From Streptomyces sp. NBC_01335 (GTDB lineage Bacteria > Actinomycetota > Actinomycetes > Streptomycetales > Streptomycetaceae): 64,000 nucleotides of DNA. A program made the position numbers and the translations under genes. The notes beneath the pieces are model-generated. The model saw only the letters and a list, made by a program, of their open reading frames with translations. It was not told the origin of the DNA and did not search any database. Positions 42,719 to 50,195 of the stretch are shown in pieces; positions within the stretch are counted from its first letter, which is position 1; every line of letters starts with the position of its first letter. Location: contig NZ_CP108370.1 in NCBI RefSeq assembly GCF_035953295.1, forward strand, positions 868,001 to 932,000, written 5' to 3'.

Positions 42719-42950
42719 GCCCGCGGGTCCGCTCCGGCGGCGGGGGCACGGGAGGGGCGCGCCGGGACGTGGGGCAGGCTCCGGGGCGGGGGCAGGAGTC
42801 AAGGCGTTCACCCACAGGCGATACCCTGCGCCCGACGACAAAAGATCTCCGAGGCTTTCGCCTTGTCCTTTTCTGACCGTATTCGCACGCTGCCGACGTC
42901 CTCATGTCGTGCGGCCGTAGCCTGATCACCTCCGGGATGGCCTAAGCCCC

Positions 42951-43823
42951 ATGAGCTGGTTCGAATCATTCGTCCTGGGCCTCGTTCAGGGACTGACCGA
43001 GTTCCTGCCGATCTCCTCCAGCGCCCATCTGCGGCTGACCGCCGCTTTCGCGGGCTGGCACGACCCTGGTGCGGCGTTCACCGCCATCACCCAGATCGGC
43101 ACGGAAGCGGCGGTGATCATCTACTTCCGCAAGGACATCGTCCGCATCATCTCGTCCTGGTTCCAGTCGCTCTTCAAGCGCGAGATGCGCGGCAACCACG
43201 ACGCCCAGATGGGCTGGCTGGTCATCGTCGGCTCGATCCCGATCGGCGTCCTCGGGGTCGCCTTCAAGGACCAGATCGAGGGCCCCTTCCGCGACCTCCG
43301 TCTGATCGCGACGACCCTGATCGTCATGGGCATCGTCCTCGGCATCGCGGACCGGCTCGCGGCCCGCGACGAGGCCGGCGGCAAGCACCGCGCGGCCAAG
43401 GAGCGCAAGTCGCTCCAGGACCTGGGCGTGCGGGACGGCCTGATCTACGGGCTCTGCCAGGCGATGGCGCTGATCCCGGGCGTCTCGCGCTCGGGCGCCA
43501 CCATCAGCGGTGGCCTGCTGATGGGCTACACCCGCGAGGCCGCGGCCCGCTACTCCTTCCTGCTGGCCATCCCCGCCGTCCTGGCTTCCGGCGTCTTCGA
43601 GCTCAAGGACGCGAGCGAGGGGCACGTCTCCTGGGGCCCGACGATCTTCGCGACCCTGGTCGCCTTCGTGGTCGGTTACGTGGTCATCGCCTGGTTCATG
43701 AAGTTCATCTCGTCCAAGAGCTTCATGCCCTTCGTCTACTACCGCGTGGCCCTCGGTATCGTCCTCTTCGTGCTGGTCACGGCGGGTGTGCTGAGCCCCC
43801 ACGCGGGCGAGTCGGCGGGCTGA
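42951..43823 (+). CDS. uppP: Undecaprenyl-diphosphatase
   Basis: A 290-residue BacA/UppP enzyme that dephosphorylates undecaprenyl diphosphate to recycle the peptidoglycan carrier and gives bacitracin tolerance. The family motifs are GLVQGLTEFLPISSSAHL at residues 10-27 (glutamate-rich active site) and ALIPGVSRSGATISGGLLMG (about 172-191; the arginine is essential in known enzymes). About eight membrane helices. Full length. It ends before a 17-bp-stem terminator. The start is ATG 42951 with only a weak upstream site. Confidence 0.97.
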   Translation: MSWFESFVLGLVQGLTEFLPISSSAHLRLTAAFAGWHDPGAAFTAITQIGTEAAVIIYFRKDIVRIISSWFQSLFKREMRGNHDAQMGWLVIVGSIPIGVLGVAFKDQIEGPFRDLRLIATTLIVMGIVLGIADRLAARDEAGGKHRAAKERKSLQDLGVRDGLIYGLCQAMALIPGVSRSGATISGGLLMGYTREAAARYSFLLAIPAVLASGVFELKDASEGHVSWGPTIFATLVAFVVGYVVIAWFMKFISSKSFMPFVYYRVALGIVLFVLVTAGVLSPHAGESAG

Positions 43824-43835
43824 CCGGTCCGTGTC

Positions 43836-43874
43836 GCCCGAATGCCCCCAGGTACCGCCTGGGGGCATTCGGGC
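43836..43874 (+). terminator. Very strong terminator after uppP
   Basis: A perfect 17-bp stem (GCCCGAATGCCCCCAGG and its complement) with loop TACCG, starting 12 bp after the uppP stop. Confidence 0.9.
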
Positions 43875-43965
43875 GTTACGGGGGCTTTTCCGTGCCCTCC
43901 CGACGGGCTCGTCTCCCGGAGTTCTCCCAGTCGTCCCCGACAAGGCGCCCCTGGTCCAGTCGCGC

Positions 43966-44031
43966 GGATCAGTCGTCGCCGGACCAGTCGCGCTCGGACC
44001 AGTCACGCTCGGACCAGTCGTCCCTGGACCG
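43966..44031. repeat. 15-bp tandem repeat GGACCAGTCRCGCTC
   Basis: Three clear units at 43981, 43996 and 44011, with a diverged copy at 43966. They lie between the uppP terminator and the next small gene. Confidence 0.9.
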
Positions 44032-44100
44032 GATCGGCGCGGAGCCACCGGCAGCCCCGCGCCGGATGCGACGGGGCGCATCCCGTCGCACGCTGGGCGC

Positions 44101-44325
44101 ATGGCAACTCCACCGATCGTCATACACCGGCCGACCCCCTCCGGAGGCCGTCGCGTGACCGTCCACTACGAGGGCCGCGACGAGATACTGGGGCTCGCCC
44201 ATTCGGACCAGGACGTGATCGTCTTCCTCGCCGAAGCCGGGCTGGACGACCCCGACCGGATACTCGACAACCCGATGTGGGTCGAGTGGCGCGGCGGTCG
44301 CGCCCACCGGTACGAAGCGGCGTGA
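44101..44325 (+). CDS. Small conserved hypothetical protein (74 aa)
   Basis: A 74-residue protein with a balanced, globular-looking composition: two beta-strands (RRVTVHYEGRDEILGLA), an acidic helix (DQDVIVFLAEAGLDDPDRIL) and a C-terminal strand VEWRGGRAHRYEAA. I recall very similar short proteins in other streptomycetes but no assigned function. ATG 44101 is the best start; upstream is repeat sequence. No neighbour suggests a role. Confidence 0.65.
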   Translation: MATPPIVIHRPTPSGGRRVTVHYEGRDEILGLAHSDQDVIVFLAEAGLDDPDRILDNPMWVEWRGGRAHRYEAA

Positions 44326-44326
44326 C

Positions 44327-44371
44327 GCCGCACCCCGGCGGGCCGCACCCCGGCGGGCCGCACCGCGACGG
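44327..44371. repeat. 15-bp tandem repeat GCCGCACCCCGGCGG
   Basis: Three units (44327, 44342, 44357; the last diverged) begin at the stop codon of the small hypothetical gene. Confidence 0.9.
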
Positions 44372-44442
44372 GCCACCTCGCGGATCGGAGCCGTACGAGC
44401 ACGGCTCGTGCACCTACGTGCACCGGTAACGTCCCAGGTGTT

Positions 44443-44823
44443 TCACGACCGGGTGACGGTCCCGCACTCGGGGTCGTCCGTCGTCGGTTCCTCGCTCGGG
44501 GCGCTGCGGTCGTAGGGGTCCGACGCGGGGCCCGTGGCGGGCTCGCCGGGCCGGCTCTCGCCGGAGTCGCTCCCGTCCCTGTTCTCGGGGGTGGCGGGGG
44601 TATCCGGTCCTTCGGGGTTCTCCGGCCCTTCGGGGCGCTCGGCTCCTCCCGGGTCTTCGGCTCCTCCGGGGTACTCGGCTCCTCCGGGGTACACGGGTCT
44701 TCCGGGGTTCTCGGGTCTTCCGGGGGGCACGACAGCGCTCGTGGGCCGATGTCCTCGGGTGGTCCGGTGTGGGAGAGAGCCACCGGAGTCGAAGAGTCGC
44801 TTCGCGCGGTCGGCAGGGATCAC
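44443..44823 (-). CDS. Doubtful Pro/Gly/Glu-repeat protein (126 aa)
   Basis: An open frame with a short unique N-terminus (IPADRAKRLFDSGGSLP), a run of YPGGAE/DPGGAE/RPEGPENPEGP repeats in the middle and an acidic end. The repeat region is an 18-bp-unit array (about 44620-44740) that is also open in other frames, so the reading may be a by-product of the repeat. No ribosome site stands out. It may be a real surface or disordered protein; evidence is weak. Apart from this, 44326-44937 shows only repeats. Confidence 0.25.
   Translation of the reverse strand: MIPADRAKRLFDSGGSLPHRTTRGHRPTSAVVPPGRPENPGRPVYPGGAEYPGGAEDPGGAERPEGPENPEGPDTPATPENRDGSDSGESRPGEPATGPASDPYDRSAPSEEPTTDDPECGTVTRS
44620..44740. 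repeat. 18-bp-unit degenerate tandem array
   Basis: Units built on CTCCTCCGGGGTACTCGG and TCTTCCGGGGTTCTCGGG recur about six times. Confidence 0.8.
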
Positions 44824-44937
44824 CTGTCCGTCCCGCCGCCCCGGGGCCTGGAGTGGTCATTCGTCAGGCATGCGCGACCGGCAAGGATTCTCGTCAGGTG
44901 TGAGCAAGCTGTGATCGAACAGCGCCGATCGCGCGCG

Positions 44938-45717
44938 TCACCCCCGCGCGGGGCGGAAGAGGCGGTGGCGGGCGACGAGTTCGACGGTGATCGCCACCGC
45001 GATCGACTGTACGGCCATCAGTGCGACCAGCACGAAGAGCTGCACCGCGCCGGCCATCAACGGGCCGGCGCCGGCCAGCAGCATCCCGACGAACGCGCCC
45101 GGCAGCGTGACCAGCCCGACGGTCCGGGTCTGGTCGAGGCCGGGCAGCAGAGCGTCGGACGCGGAGGGTCTCGCGATCTCCACCCGGGCGTCCCGGTCCG
45201 AGAACCCGAGCGCCATGGCCGCCTCCACCTCCCCCCGCCGCTGCTCCAGCTCGTCCAGCGCCCGCCGTCCGGCCTGGACGGTCACCGTGAGCGCCCCGCC
45301 GATGAGGATGCCGGTGACCGCGATCAGCGCGATGCCCTTCAGCGGTACGAGTCCGGTCAGCAGCAGCGAGCCGACCACCGGCGCCACCCCGGCGGCGATC
45401 GGCACGCACGTCAGCCACCAGGTGCGGTTGCCGGTGATCCGGCGCCCGGCCGTGCGCACCGCGACCGAGAACATCACGACCAGGAACGCCAGCAGTCCCA
45501 GTACCTCGGTGACCGCCCACGTGATCACGAGGGACACCGCCGCGAGCTGTACCGCCGCACGCACACCCGCGATCAGGATCTCCCGGGCCCGGTGCGCCGG
45601 GTCGTCCGGAGACAGGTGGCACAACCCCGCCACGGACGCCGCCACCAGGGCCAGCACACCCAGCAGGATGCCGAGCGTGAGGTTGACCGGGAGGAGGGAT
45701 GCCGCGCTCAGTGTCAC
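44938..45717 (-). CDS. FetB/UPF0014-family ABC permease
   Basis: A 259-residue membrane protein of the FetB (YbbM) family, the permease of an iron or metal-stress exporter. It has about seven hydrophobic helices, with the family core GRRITGNRTWWLTCVPIAAGVAPVVGS (about 90-116) and the signature ALGFSDRDARVEIARPSASDALLPGLDQTRTVGLVTLPGAFVGMLLAG (about 168-215). No FetA-like ATPase is encoded next to it, so it must use a distant partner or work differently. GTG 45717 has TAGGGT 6 nt upstream and no ribosome site (leaderless-type). Confidence 0.88.
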   Translation of the reverse strand: MTLSAASLLPVNLTLGILLGVLALVAASVAGLCHLSPDDPAHRAREILIAGVRAAVQLAAVSLVITWAVTEVLGLLAFLVVMFSVAVRTAGRRITGNRTWWLTCVPIAAGVAPVVGSLLLTGLVPLKGIALIAVTGILIGGALTVTVQAGRRALDELEQRRGEVEAAMALGFSDRDARVEIARPSASDALLPGLDQTRTVGLVTLPGAFVGMLLAGAGPLMAGAVQLFVLVALMAVQSIAVAITVELVARHRLFRPARG

Positions 45718-45723
45718 CGGCCC

Positions 45724-45729
45724 ACCCTA
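45724..45729 (-). promoter_or_regulatory. Probable -10 of the leaderless fetB-like promoter
   Basis: On the minus strand TAGGGT ends 6 nt before GTG 45717, identical in sequence and spacing to the IMPACT-gene promoter. Confidence 0.55.
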
Positions 45730-45802
45730 CGGGCCGACCCGTTCCGGGCCCGGGGAGCCGACCGCTGCATCCCGGTCACGGGCGCGGGTTACAGGGTGTG
45801 GG

Positions 45803-46069
45803 TCACGGGGTGTCGCCCTGCCAGTCCCACCGGTGGAGGTCGCCCCGGCGGGGGCCGTACTCGGCTCGGCCGCCCGGGCCGTACGCCCCTATCTCCGTGA
45901 TCAGGGCGGCCCCCTCGGCCAGCGCCGTCTCCGACCATCCGGTCACGTCGAGGAGCAGCCCGTCCAGGGGGCCGCCGACCAGCTCACGATAGGTGTGCCC
46001 GGGGCGCGGTCCGGGATCCGGGTCCTCATGGTCGGCGCCGTACACCCGACGCCGCATCAGCTCGTCCAT
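45803..46069 (-). CDS. Small hypothetical protein (88 aa)
   Basis: An 88-residue acidic protein without a recognised domain: an Arg/Asp-rich start (DELMRRRVYGADHEDPD), a G-x-L-D-G-x-L-L-D-V-x-G-W segment and an aromatic end (YGPRRGDLHRWDWQGD). It looks like a small folded protein rather than chance. ATG 46069 is the most likely start; a longer form would overlap the flavin-reductase gene. No ribosome site is clear. Encoded downstream of the flavin-reductase gene with a 47-bp gap, perhaps co-transcribed. Confidence 0.55.
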   Translation of the reverse strand: MDELMRRRVYGADHEDPDPGPRPGHTYRELVGGPLDGLLLDVTGWSETALAEGAALITEIGAYGPGGRAEYGPRRGDLHRWDWQGDTP

Positions 46070-46116
46070 ACGGGCAGGATCGCACCCACCACTGACAACC
46101 GCAGTGCGCGGACCGC

Positions 46117-46740
46117 TCACCCCGCTTCGGGGCCGTGGTCCTTCTGCCACTGGGCCCAGGGAACCCGGGCGATCTCACGGATGCCGCCGAGCGTGCCCCA
46201 CTCGTTCTTGCCGAGCCGGGTGAGCGGGCGCATCCGGGTGATCTCCGGGTGCCCGTCCACCAGGACCGTCTCGTCGACGACCGCGTGCACCACACGGCCG
46301 AAGACCACGGTGGAGTCCCCCAGGAGCACGGTGCTGTGCAGCTCGCATTCGAGCGCGACCGGCGATGCCGCGACCCGCGGCGGTGCGACCCGGAGGCTGG
46401 GCTCGGTCGCGATGCCGACCGCCTCGAACTCGCTCGTGCCGTGGGGGAAGTCGGTACTGGTGGCGTTGATCTGCTCGAAGAGCTGCTCGGGCGCCAGGTT
46501 CACCACGAACGAGCCCGTCTGCTCGATGTTGCGCAGCGAGTCCTTCCGGCCGACCGAGGTGAACTGGACGACCGGGGGTGTGACACAGGCGATCGTGAAG
46601 AAGGAGTGCGGTGCGAGGTTGGCGGTGCCGTCCGCCGCGATGGTGGAGACCCAGGCGATCGGCCGGGGCACGACCACGGCGGTCATCAACTGGTAGAAAG
46701 CTCGGGACTGCATGGTCTGAGGATCGAAGTCGACGCGCAT
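46117..46740 (-). CDS. Flavin reductase-like domain protein
   Basis: A 207-residue FMN-binding split-barrel protein of the flavin reductase/DIM6 family. Typical segments: YQLMTAVVVPRPIAWVSTIAADGTANLAPHSFFTIACVTPPVVQF (about 16-60, FMN-binding), VNLAPEQLFEQINATSTDFPHGTSEFEAVG (about 85-115) and LECELHSTVLLGDSTVVFGRVVHAVVDETVL (about 135-165). It may supply reduced flavin to a monooxygenase or act as an oxidoreductase itself. ATG 46740 is 2 nt after the stop of a remnant frame upstream. A weak GATACT lies 7 nt before the ATG. Confidence 0.88.
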   Translation of the reverse strand: MRVDFDPQTMQSRAFYQLMTAVVVPRPIAWVSTIAADGTANLAPHSFFTIACVTPPVVQFTSVGRKDSLRNIEQTGSFVVNLAPEQLFEQINATSTDFPHGTSEFEAVGIATEPSLRVAPPRVAASPVALECELHSTVLLGDSTVVFGRVVHAVVDETVLVDGHPEITRMRPLTRLGKNEWGTLGGIREIARVPWAQWQKDHGPEAG

Positions 46741-46742
46741 GA

Positions 46743-46940
46743 TCAGCAGTATCCCGTGCGGCCCGGCGCATTCGGCCACGGGTCGGTGGTGTGGTAGCCG
46801 ACCTGGACGACTGAGGCGGCGTCTGCGGGAAGGTCCACGGCGAACCGGCGCGCACTGAGGTGGGTGAGTGGTGCAGGGGGCATCGGCCCGGTGAGGACAC
46901 GGCGGACGGGGCGCGGGGCGATGCACGTCCCGCGCCCCAC
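46743..46940 (-). pseudogene. Possible 3' remnant of a truncated gene
   Basis: A frame whose end (LSARRFAVDLPADAASVVQVGYH...) looks protein-like and whose stop lies 2 nt before the flavin-reductase ATG, an operon-like layout. Its upstream part becomes proline/arginine-rich and non-protein-like and runs toward the GH3 terminator. It could be the tail of a gene cut off at the border of the glycosidase region. I do not recognise the family. Confidence 0.25.
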
Positions 46941-46988
46941 TCTCTCGTGGAGGTCGTGCGAAGTCCTGTTCGGTGACTGGCCACCGAG

Positions 46989-47029
46989 GGAAGCCGGGAG
47001 GTGGCTTCCGCGCGGGGCCGCTCCGCGCG
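46989..47029 (-). terminator. Two adjacent hairpins after the GH3 gene
   Basis: GGAAGCC/GGCTTCC (46989-47009, 7-nt loop) and CGCGCGG/CCGCGCG (47009-47029) lie 17-57 bp beyond the GH3 stop. Probable terminator. Confidence 0.5.
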
Positions 47030-47045
47030 TTGGAGTCGGGCGAGG

Positions 47046-49523
47046 TCAGCCGACGGTCACGCTTCGCTGTGCTGTCAGGTGGCGGGACGAGCTTGCCGTG
47101 GCAAAGGTGTACAGGCCCGGGCCGAGGGTCCAGCCGCTCGACTGCCAGATGGACAGGTCCTCCTGCGGGATGGTGAAGGTCAGCCGTCGGGAACCCGCCG
47201 CGTCGAGCGTGACCTTGCGGAAGGCGACCAGGCGGCGGGGTTCCGCTGCTGCCGCTCCCGGCAGGGTGGCGTAGATCTGGGCGACTTCCGTGCCCTTGCG
47301 CGGCCCTGTGTTGGTGACCGTCACCGAGAGGGTGACGTGTCTGTTCGCGCGGTCGTAGGCGACTTCGAGGGATCCGTGGGCGAAGGATGTGTAGGAGAGG
47401 CCGTGGCCGAAGGCGAAGCGTGGTTGCTGGCCCGCGGCGTCGTAGTAGCGGTACCCGACGGAGATGCCCTCGTCGTAGGTGACCGTGCCGTTCGTGCCCG
47501 GGTAGGTCGCGCCGGTGGTGCCGGGGCCCTGGGTCGCGTCGGTGGGGAAGGTGACGGGAAGGCGGCCGGAGGGGTCGCTGTCGCCGAAGAGGACGGCGGC
47601 GAGGGCGGTACCCATGCCCCGGCCCCCGTACCAGAGCTGTATGACGGCTTCTACCTCGTTCAGCCAGGGGGTGGCCACGGGGCCGTCGGTATTGAGGACG
47701 ACGATCGTGCGCGGGTTCGCGGCTGCCACGGCGCTGATGAGCTGGTTCTGGTCGCCCGGCAGGTCGAGTTGTGCGTGGTCCATGGCCTCGCCGGCGACCC
47801 GGTTGACGAAGACGACGGCGGCGTCGGCCGCTCGTGCTGCCGTGACGGCTGCGGGGATGAGGGAGTCGGGCTGCCAGCCCAGGGTCAAGCCGCAGGTGCC
47901 GGTTTCGGCGGTGGCGTTGGAATAGGTCAGTTCGATGCTCACCGCGCGACCCGCGGTGAGCTGGGTGGTCCCTTGGAGCGGGTAGTCGAACGGTCCGAGG
48001 AAGAAACGTCGCATCTGGCGGGTACCGGAGACCACCGTGGTCCCATTGATCTTCAGGGTGGCCGTACCGGCGGGCAGCAGGGAGAAGCGGTGGAGGCCGG
48101 TGGTGGTCGGCAGGAGGGTGCCTGTCCACTTCACCGACCAGACGGCGGGCAGATTCGGAGCGGGGGTGGTGGTGAAGTCGACCCCCGCGTCGGTCCTGGT
48201 CAGCACCGGAGTCCCGCTGAGGTCGGCGCCAGCGAAGTAGGCCGCGGTCAGGCCGGCCTTGCCCGCGTTGTCGCGCAACACCGTCGTGGGGACCGTGGCC
48301 AGGGGAAGGTCGCCCTTGGTGCCCTGTGCATGGGTGACCGTGACGGTGCTTCCGGCGCGGTCACGGATGGACTGGAGGGGGGTGGTCCAGGTTCCGGGAT
48401 CGACGTGGCTGGATCCGCCGACTCCGGTCAGGGCGTCGGTGCCGGCGGGGCCGATGACGGCCAGCGACCTCACCGAGGCGGTCAGCGGAAGGGCGGAGGA
48501 ACGGTTGGCGAGCAGGACGGTGGAGGAGATCACGGCCTCGTGGGCAAGGTCCCGGTGGGCCTGTGTGCTGACGTCTGCGGCAGGGGCGGGGACGGGGCTG
48601 TCGAAGAGGCCGTTCGCGAACATCGTGACGAGGATGCGGCGGGCGGCGTCGTCGAGCCGCGCGGCCGGGATCGCCCCTCCCGTAAGGCCGCCCTCGGGAA
48701 CCGTCACCGCGCCGGTGCCGAGTCCGGCGAGGTCCATGCCCGCCCGGGCGGCGGCGACCTGGTCGTCGCCGGCCCAGAAGTCCGGCACCGTGTACCCCTG
48801 GAGGCCGAGACCCGTCTTGAGATCGTTGAACAGGGCAGGGTTCTGCGTCGCGAAGACGCCGTTGACCTTTGGGTAGGCCATCATCACCGACGTGGTCGGC
48901 GCGGCGGCGACCACGTGGCGGAAGGGCGCCTCGTAGATCTCGTGCAGGGCACGATCGGACACCCTGGTGTCGGTGAAGAACCGGTTGGTCTCCTGCGTGT
49001 AGGCGGCGAAGTGCTTCACGGTGGCGACCACCTGCCGGCTCTGCAAGCCGACCGTGGCAGCTGCGCCCAGCCGGCCGGCGAGCAGGGGGTCTTCTCCCAT
49101 GCCCTCGGACTGGCGTCCGGAGTGCCAGGTACGCGTCACATCGATGGTCGGGCCCAGTACGTTGTTGTAGCCCTTGCCCCTGCCCTCGGCACCGATCGCT
49201 TCTCCGATGCGCCCGACGAGGTCCTCGTCGAAGGTCGCCGCCTGAGCGACCGGAACGGGAAACGCCGTCACCCCCTGTTCGCCCCGGAGGCCGGCGGACC
49301 CGTCGACCATGGTCAAGGCGGGGATGCCCAGGTGGGCGACGGCCGCGAAGTCGCAGCGTACGAGGGCCTCCTTCTCGGTCGCCGTCATCCTGGCCAGCAG
49401 GGCGTCGGCCCTGTCCTGCGAGGCGGAGTCCGTCACGCCTACGGCCTGGCCGCCCATGACCGGGACCATGGCAGCGGCCAACGCGGTGAGGGTGGCGGCA
49501 GAGAGGAATTTTCTTCTGTTCAC
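47046..49523 (-). CDS. Secreted glycoside hydrolase family 3 (beta-glucosidase type)
   Basis: An 825-residue exported glycosidase. The Tat-type signal NRRKFLSAATLTALAAAMVPVMGGQAVG is at 1-29. The GH3 N-domain spans about 40-300 (KHFAAY at 170 binds substrate). The nucleophile position reads YTVPDFWAGDD (Asp about 248) where most enzymes have SDW. The GH3 C-domain (about 335-430 and 560-700) is split by a PA14 insert (about 435-545), and an Fn3-like domain (about 735-815) ends the chain. It would release terminal sugars outside the cell. It lies 672 bp downstream of the GH78 gene, same strand. Confidence 0.92.
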   Translation of the reverse strand: MNRRKFLSAATLTALAAAMVPVMGGQAVGVTDSASQDRADALLARMTATEKEALVRCDFAAVAHLGIPALTMVDGSAGLRGEQGVTAFPVPVAQAATFDEDLVGRIGEAIGAEGRGKGYNNVLGPTIDVTRTWHSGRQSEGMGEDPLLAGRLGAAATVGLQSRQVVATVKHFAAYTQETNRFFTDTRVSDRALHEIYEAPFRHVVAAAPTTSVMMAYPKVNGVFATQNPALFNDLKTGLGLQGYTVPDFWAGDDQVAAARAGMDLAGLGTGAVTVPEGGLTGGAIPAARLDDAARRILVTMFANGLFDSPVPAPAADVSTQAHRDLAHEAVISSTVLLANRSSALPLTASVRSLAVIGPAGTDALTGVGGSSHVDPGTWTTPLQSIRDRAGSTVTVTHAQGTKGDLPLATVPTTVLRDNAGKAGLTAAYFAGADLSGTPVLTRTDAGVDFTTTPAPNLPAVWSVKWTGTLLPTTTGLHRFSLLPAGTATLKINGTTVVSGTRQMRRFFLGPFDYPLQGTTQLTAGRAVSIELTYSNATAETGTCGLTLGWQPDSLIPAAVTAARAADAAVVFVNRVAGEAMDHAQLDLPGDQNQLISAVAAANPRTIVVLNTDGPVATPWLNEVEAVIQLWYGGRGMGTALAAVLFGDSDPSGRLPVTFPTDATQGPGTTGATYPGTNGTVTYDEGISVGYRYYDAAGQQPRFAFGHGLSYTSFAHGSLEVAYDRANRHVTLSVTVTNTGPRKGTEVAQIYATLPGAAAAEPRRLVAFRKVTLDAAGSRRLTFTIPQEDLSIWQSSGWTLGPGLYTFATASSSRHLTAQRSVTVG

Positions 49524-49852
49524 AGCGGCTCTCCGGATACCTGTGGACGGCTGCTCAAAGTTCCGTCACGGGGAAAATGGGGCCACTCAAGATGTCAGGA
49601 TCCTGAGTGACCCCGGCTGGCGGGAACAGCATGGGATTCATGCGTCGCACGCATGCACATGCATCTTCTTTTCCGCTTCTTTCGAGACATCCCTACCGCG
49701 TCCCACGGCAGTAAATTTCGCGCATCTCGGCGCCGACTCGTGAAGCGTCTTACCCAACAGGCGGAAAGCTATTGCCTGTTCACCTTCGGGTCAACCCTTC
49801 GACAAGACCTCTTCCAATAAGTCGCTGACCAGCGGATACGAAGTCCCTCCGG

Positions 49853-49877
49853 ATTGAAACGGATGGAAAATTTCAAT
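49853..49877. promoter_or_regulatory. Inverted repeat upstream of the GH3 gene
   Basis: ATTGAAA and TTTCAAT arms with an 11-nt spacer, in an AT-rich stretch 330 bp before the GH3 start. A possible operator. Confidence 0.35.
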
Positions 49878-49971
49878 GGGAACTCGCCCTTGAACCCCCT
49901 CTATTGTTTTGCTGGATCGCAGGCATCCACGACATTGATACAGGGCTCATGAACAGAGCCCGAAAACGCCT

Positions 49972-50010
49972 GGACTGCCCGGCGCAGGAAGTGGTCGCGC
50001 CGGGCAGTCC
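49972..50010 (-). terminator. Strong hairpin between the GH78 and GH3 genes
   Basis: GGACTGCCCGGCGC and its perfect complement (14-bp stem) with an 11-nt loop. It probably ends the importer-GH78 operon. Confidence 0.7.
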
Positions 50011-50018
50011 AAGGGTTG

Positions 50019-50166
50019 TCCCGTAATCCCTGGTGGGTGTGCGACGACAGCTACGGCACCTCGCCGCGTTGTCGGAACATCCGCATACATCCAGTATGCG
50101 GACGCTCCTCCGCCTTGCGATGCACCGCATCTGACGCCGCTTACTGGCCCACCACCGACTACGGGA
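50019..50166. mobile_element. MITE-like 148-bp palindromic element
   Basis: Terminal inverted repeats TCCCGTAATCCCTGGTGGG (50019-50037) and, reversed, TCCCGTAGTCGGTGGTGGG (50148-50166) match at 16 of 19 positions. They enclose an inner hairpin CCGCATAC/GTATGCGG (50081-50101) and no coding capacity. No target duplication is obvious. The structure suggests a non-autonomous mobile element or IS remnant. The remainder of 49524-50195 has no gene. Confidence 0.55.
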
Positions 50167-50195
50167 AAGGCCATAGGTTGGGAAATACATTTCGT

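Noticed and set aside
43801..44100. tRNA or small RNA gene after uppP
   Set aside because: The strong stem at 43836-43874 is a simple terminator; no cloverleaf or CCA-like end was found.
4711..44371. Repeat arrays as CRISPR
   Set aside because: Units are directly adjacent without unique spacers, of different lengths, and no cas genes are present.
46743..48129. N-terminal extension of the flavin-reductase frame into the GH3 gene
   Set aside because: The extension is antisense-like, proline/arginine-rich, and the FMN-binding family begins at ATG 46740.
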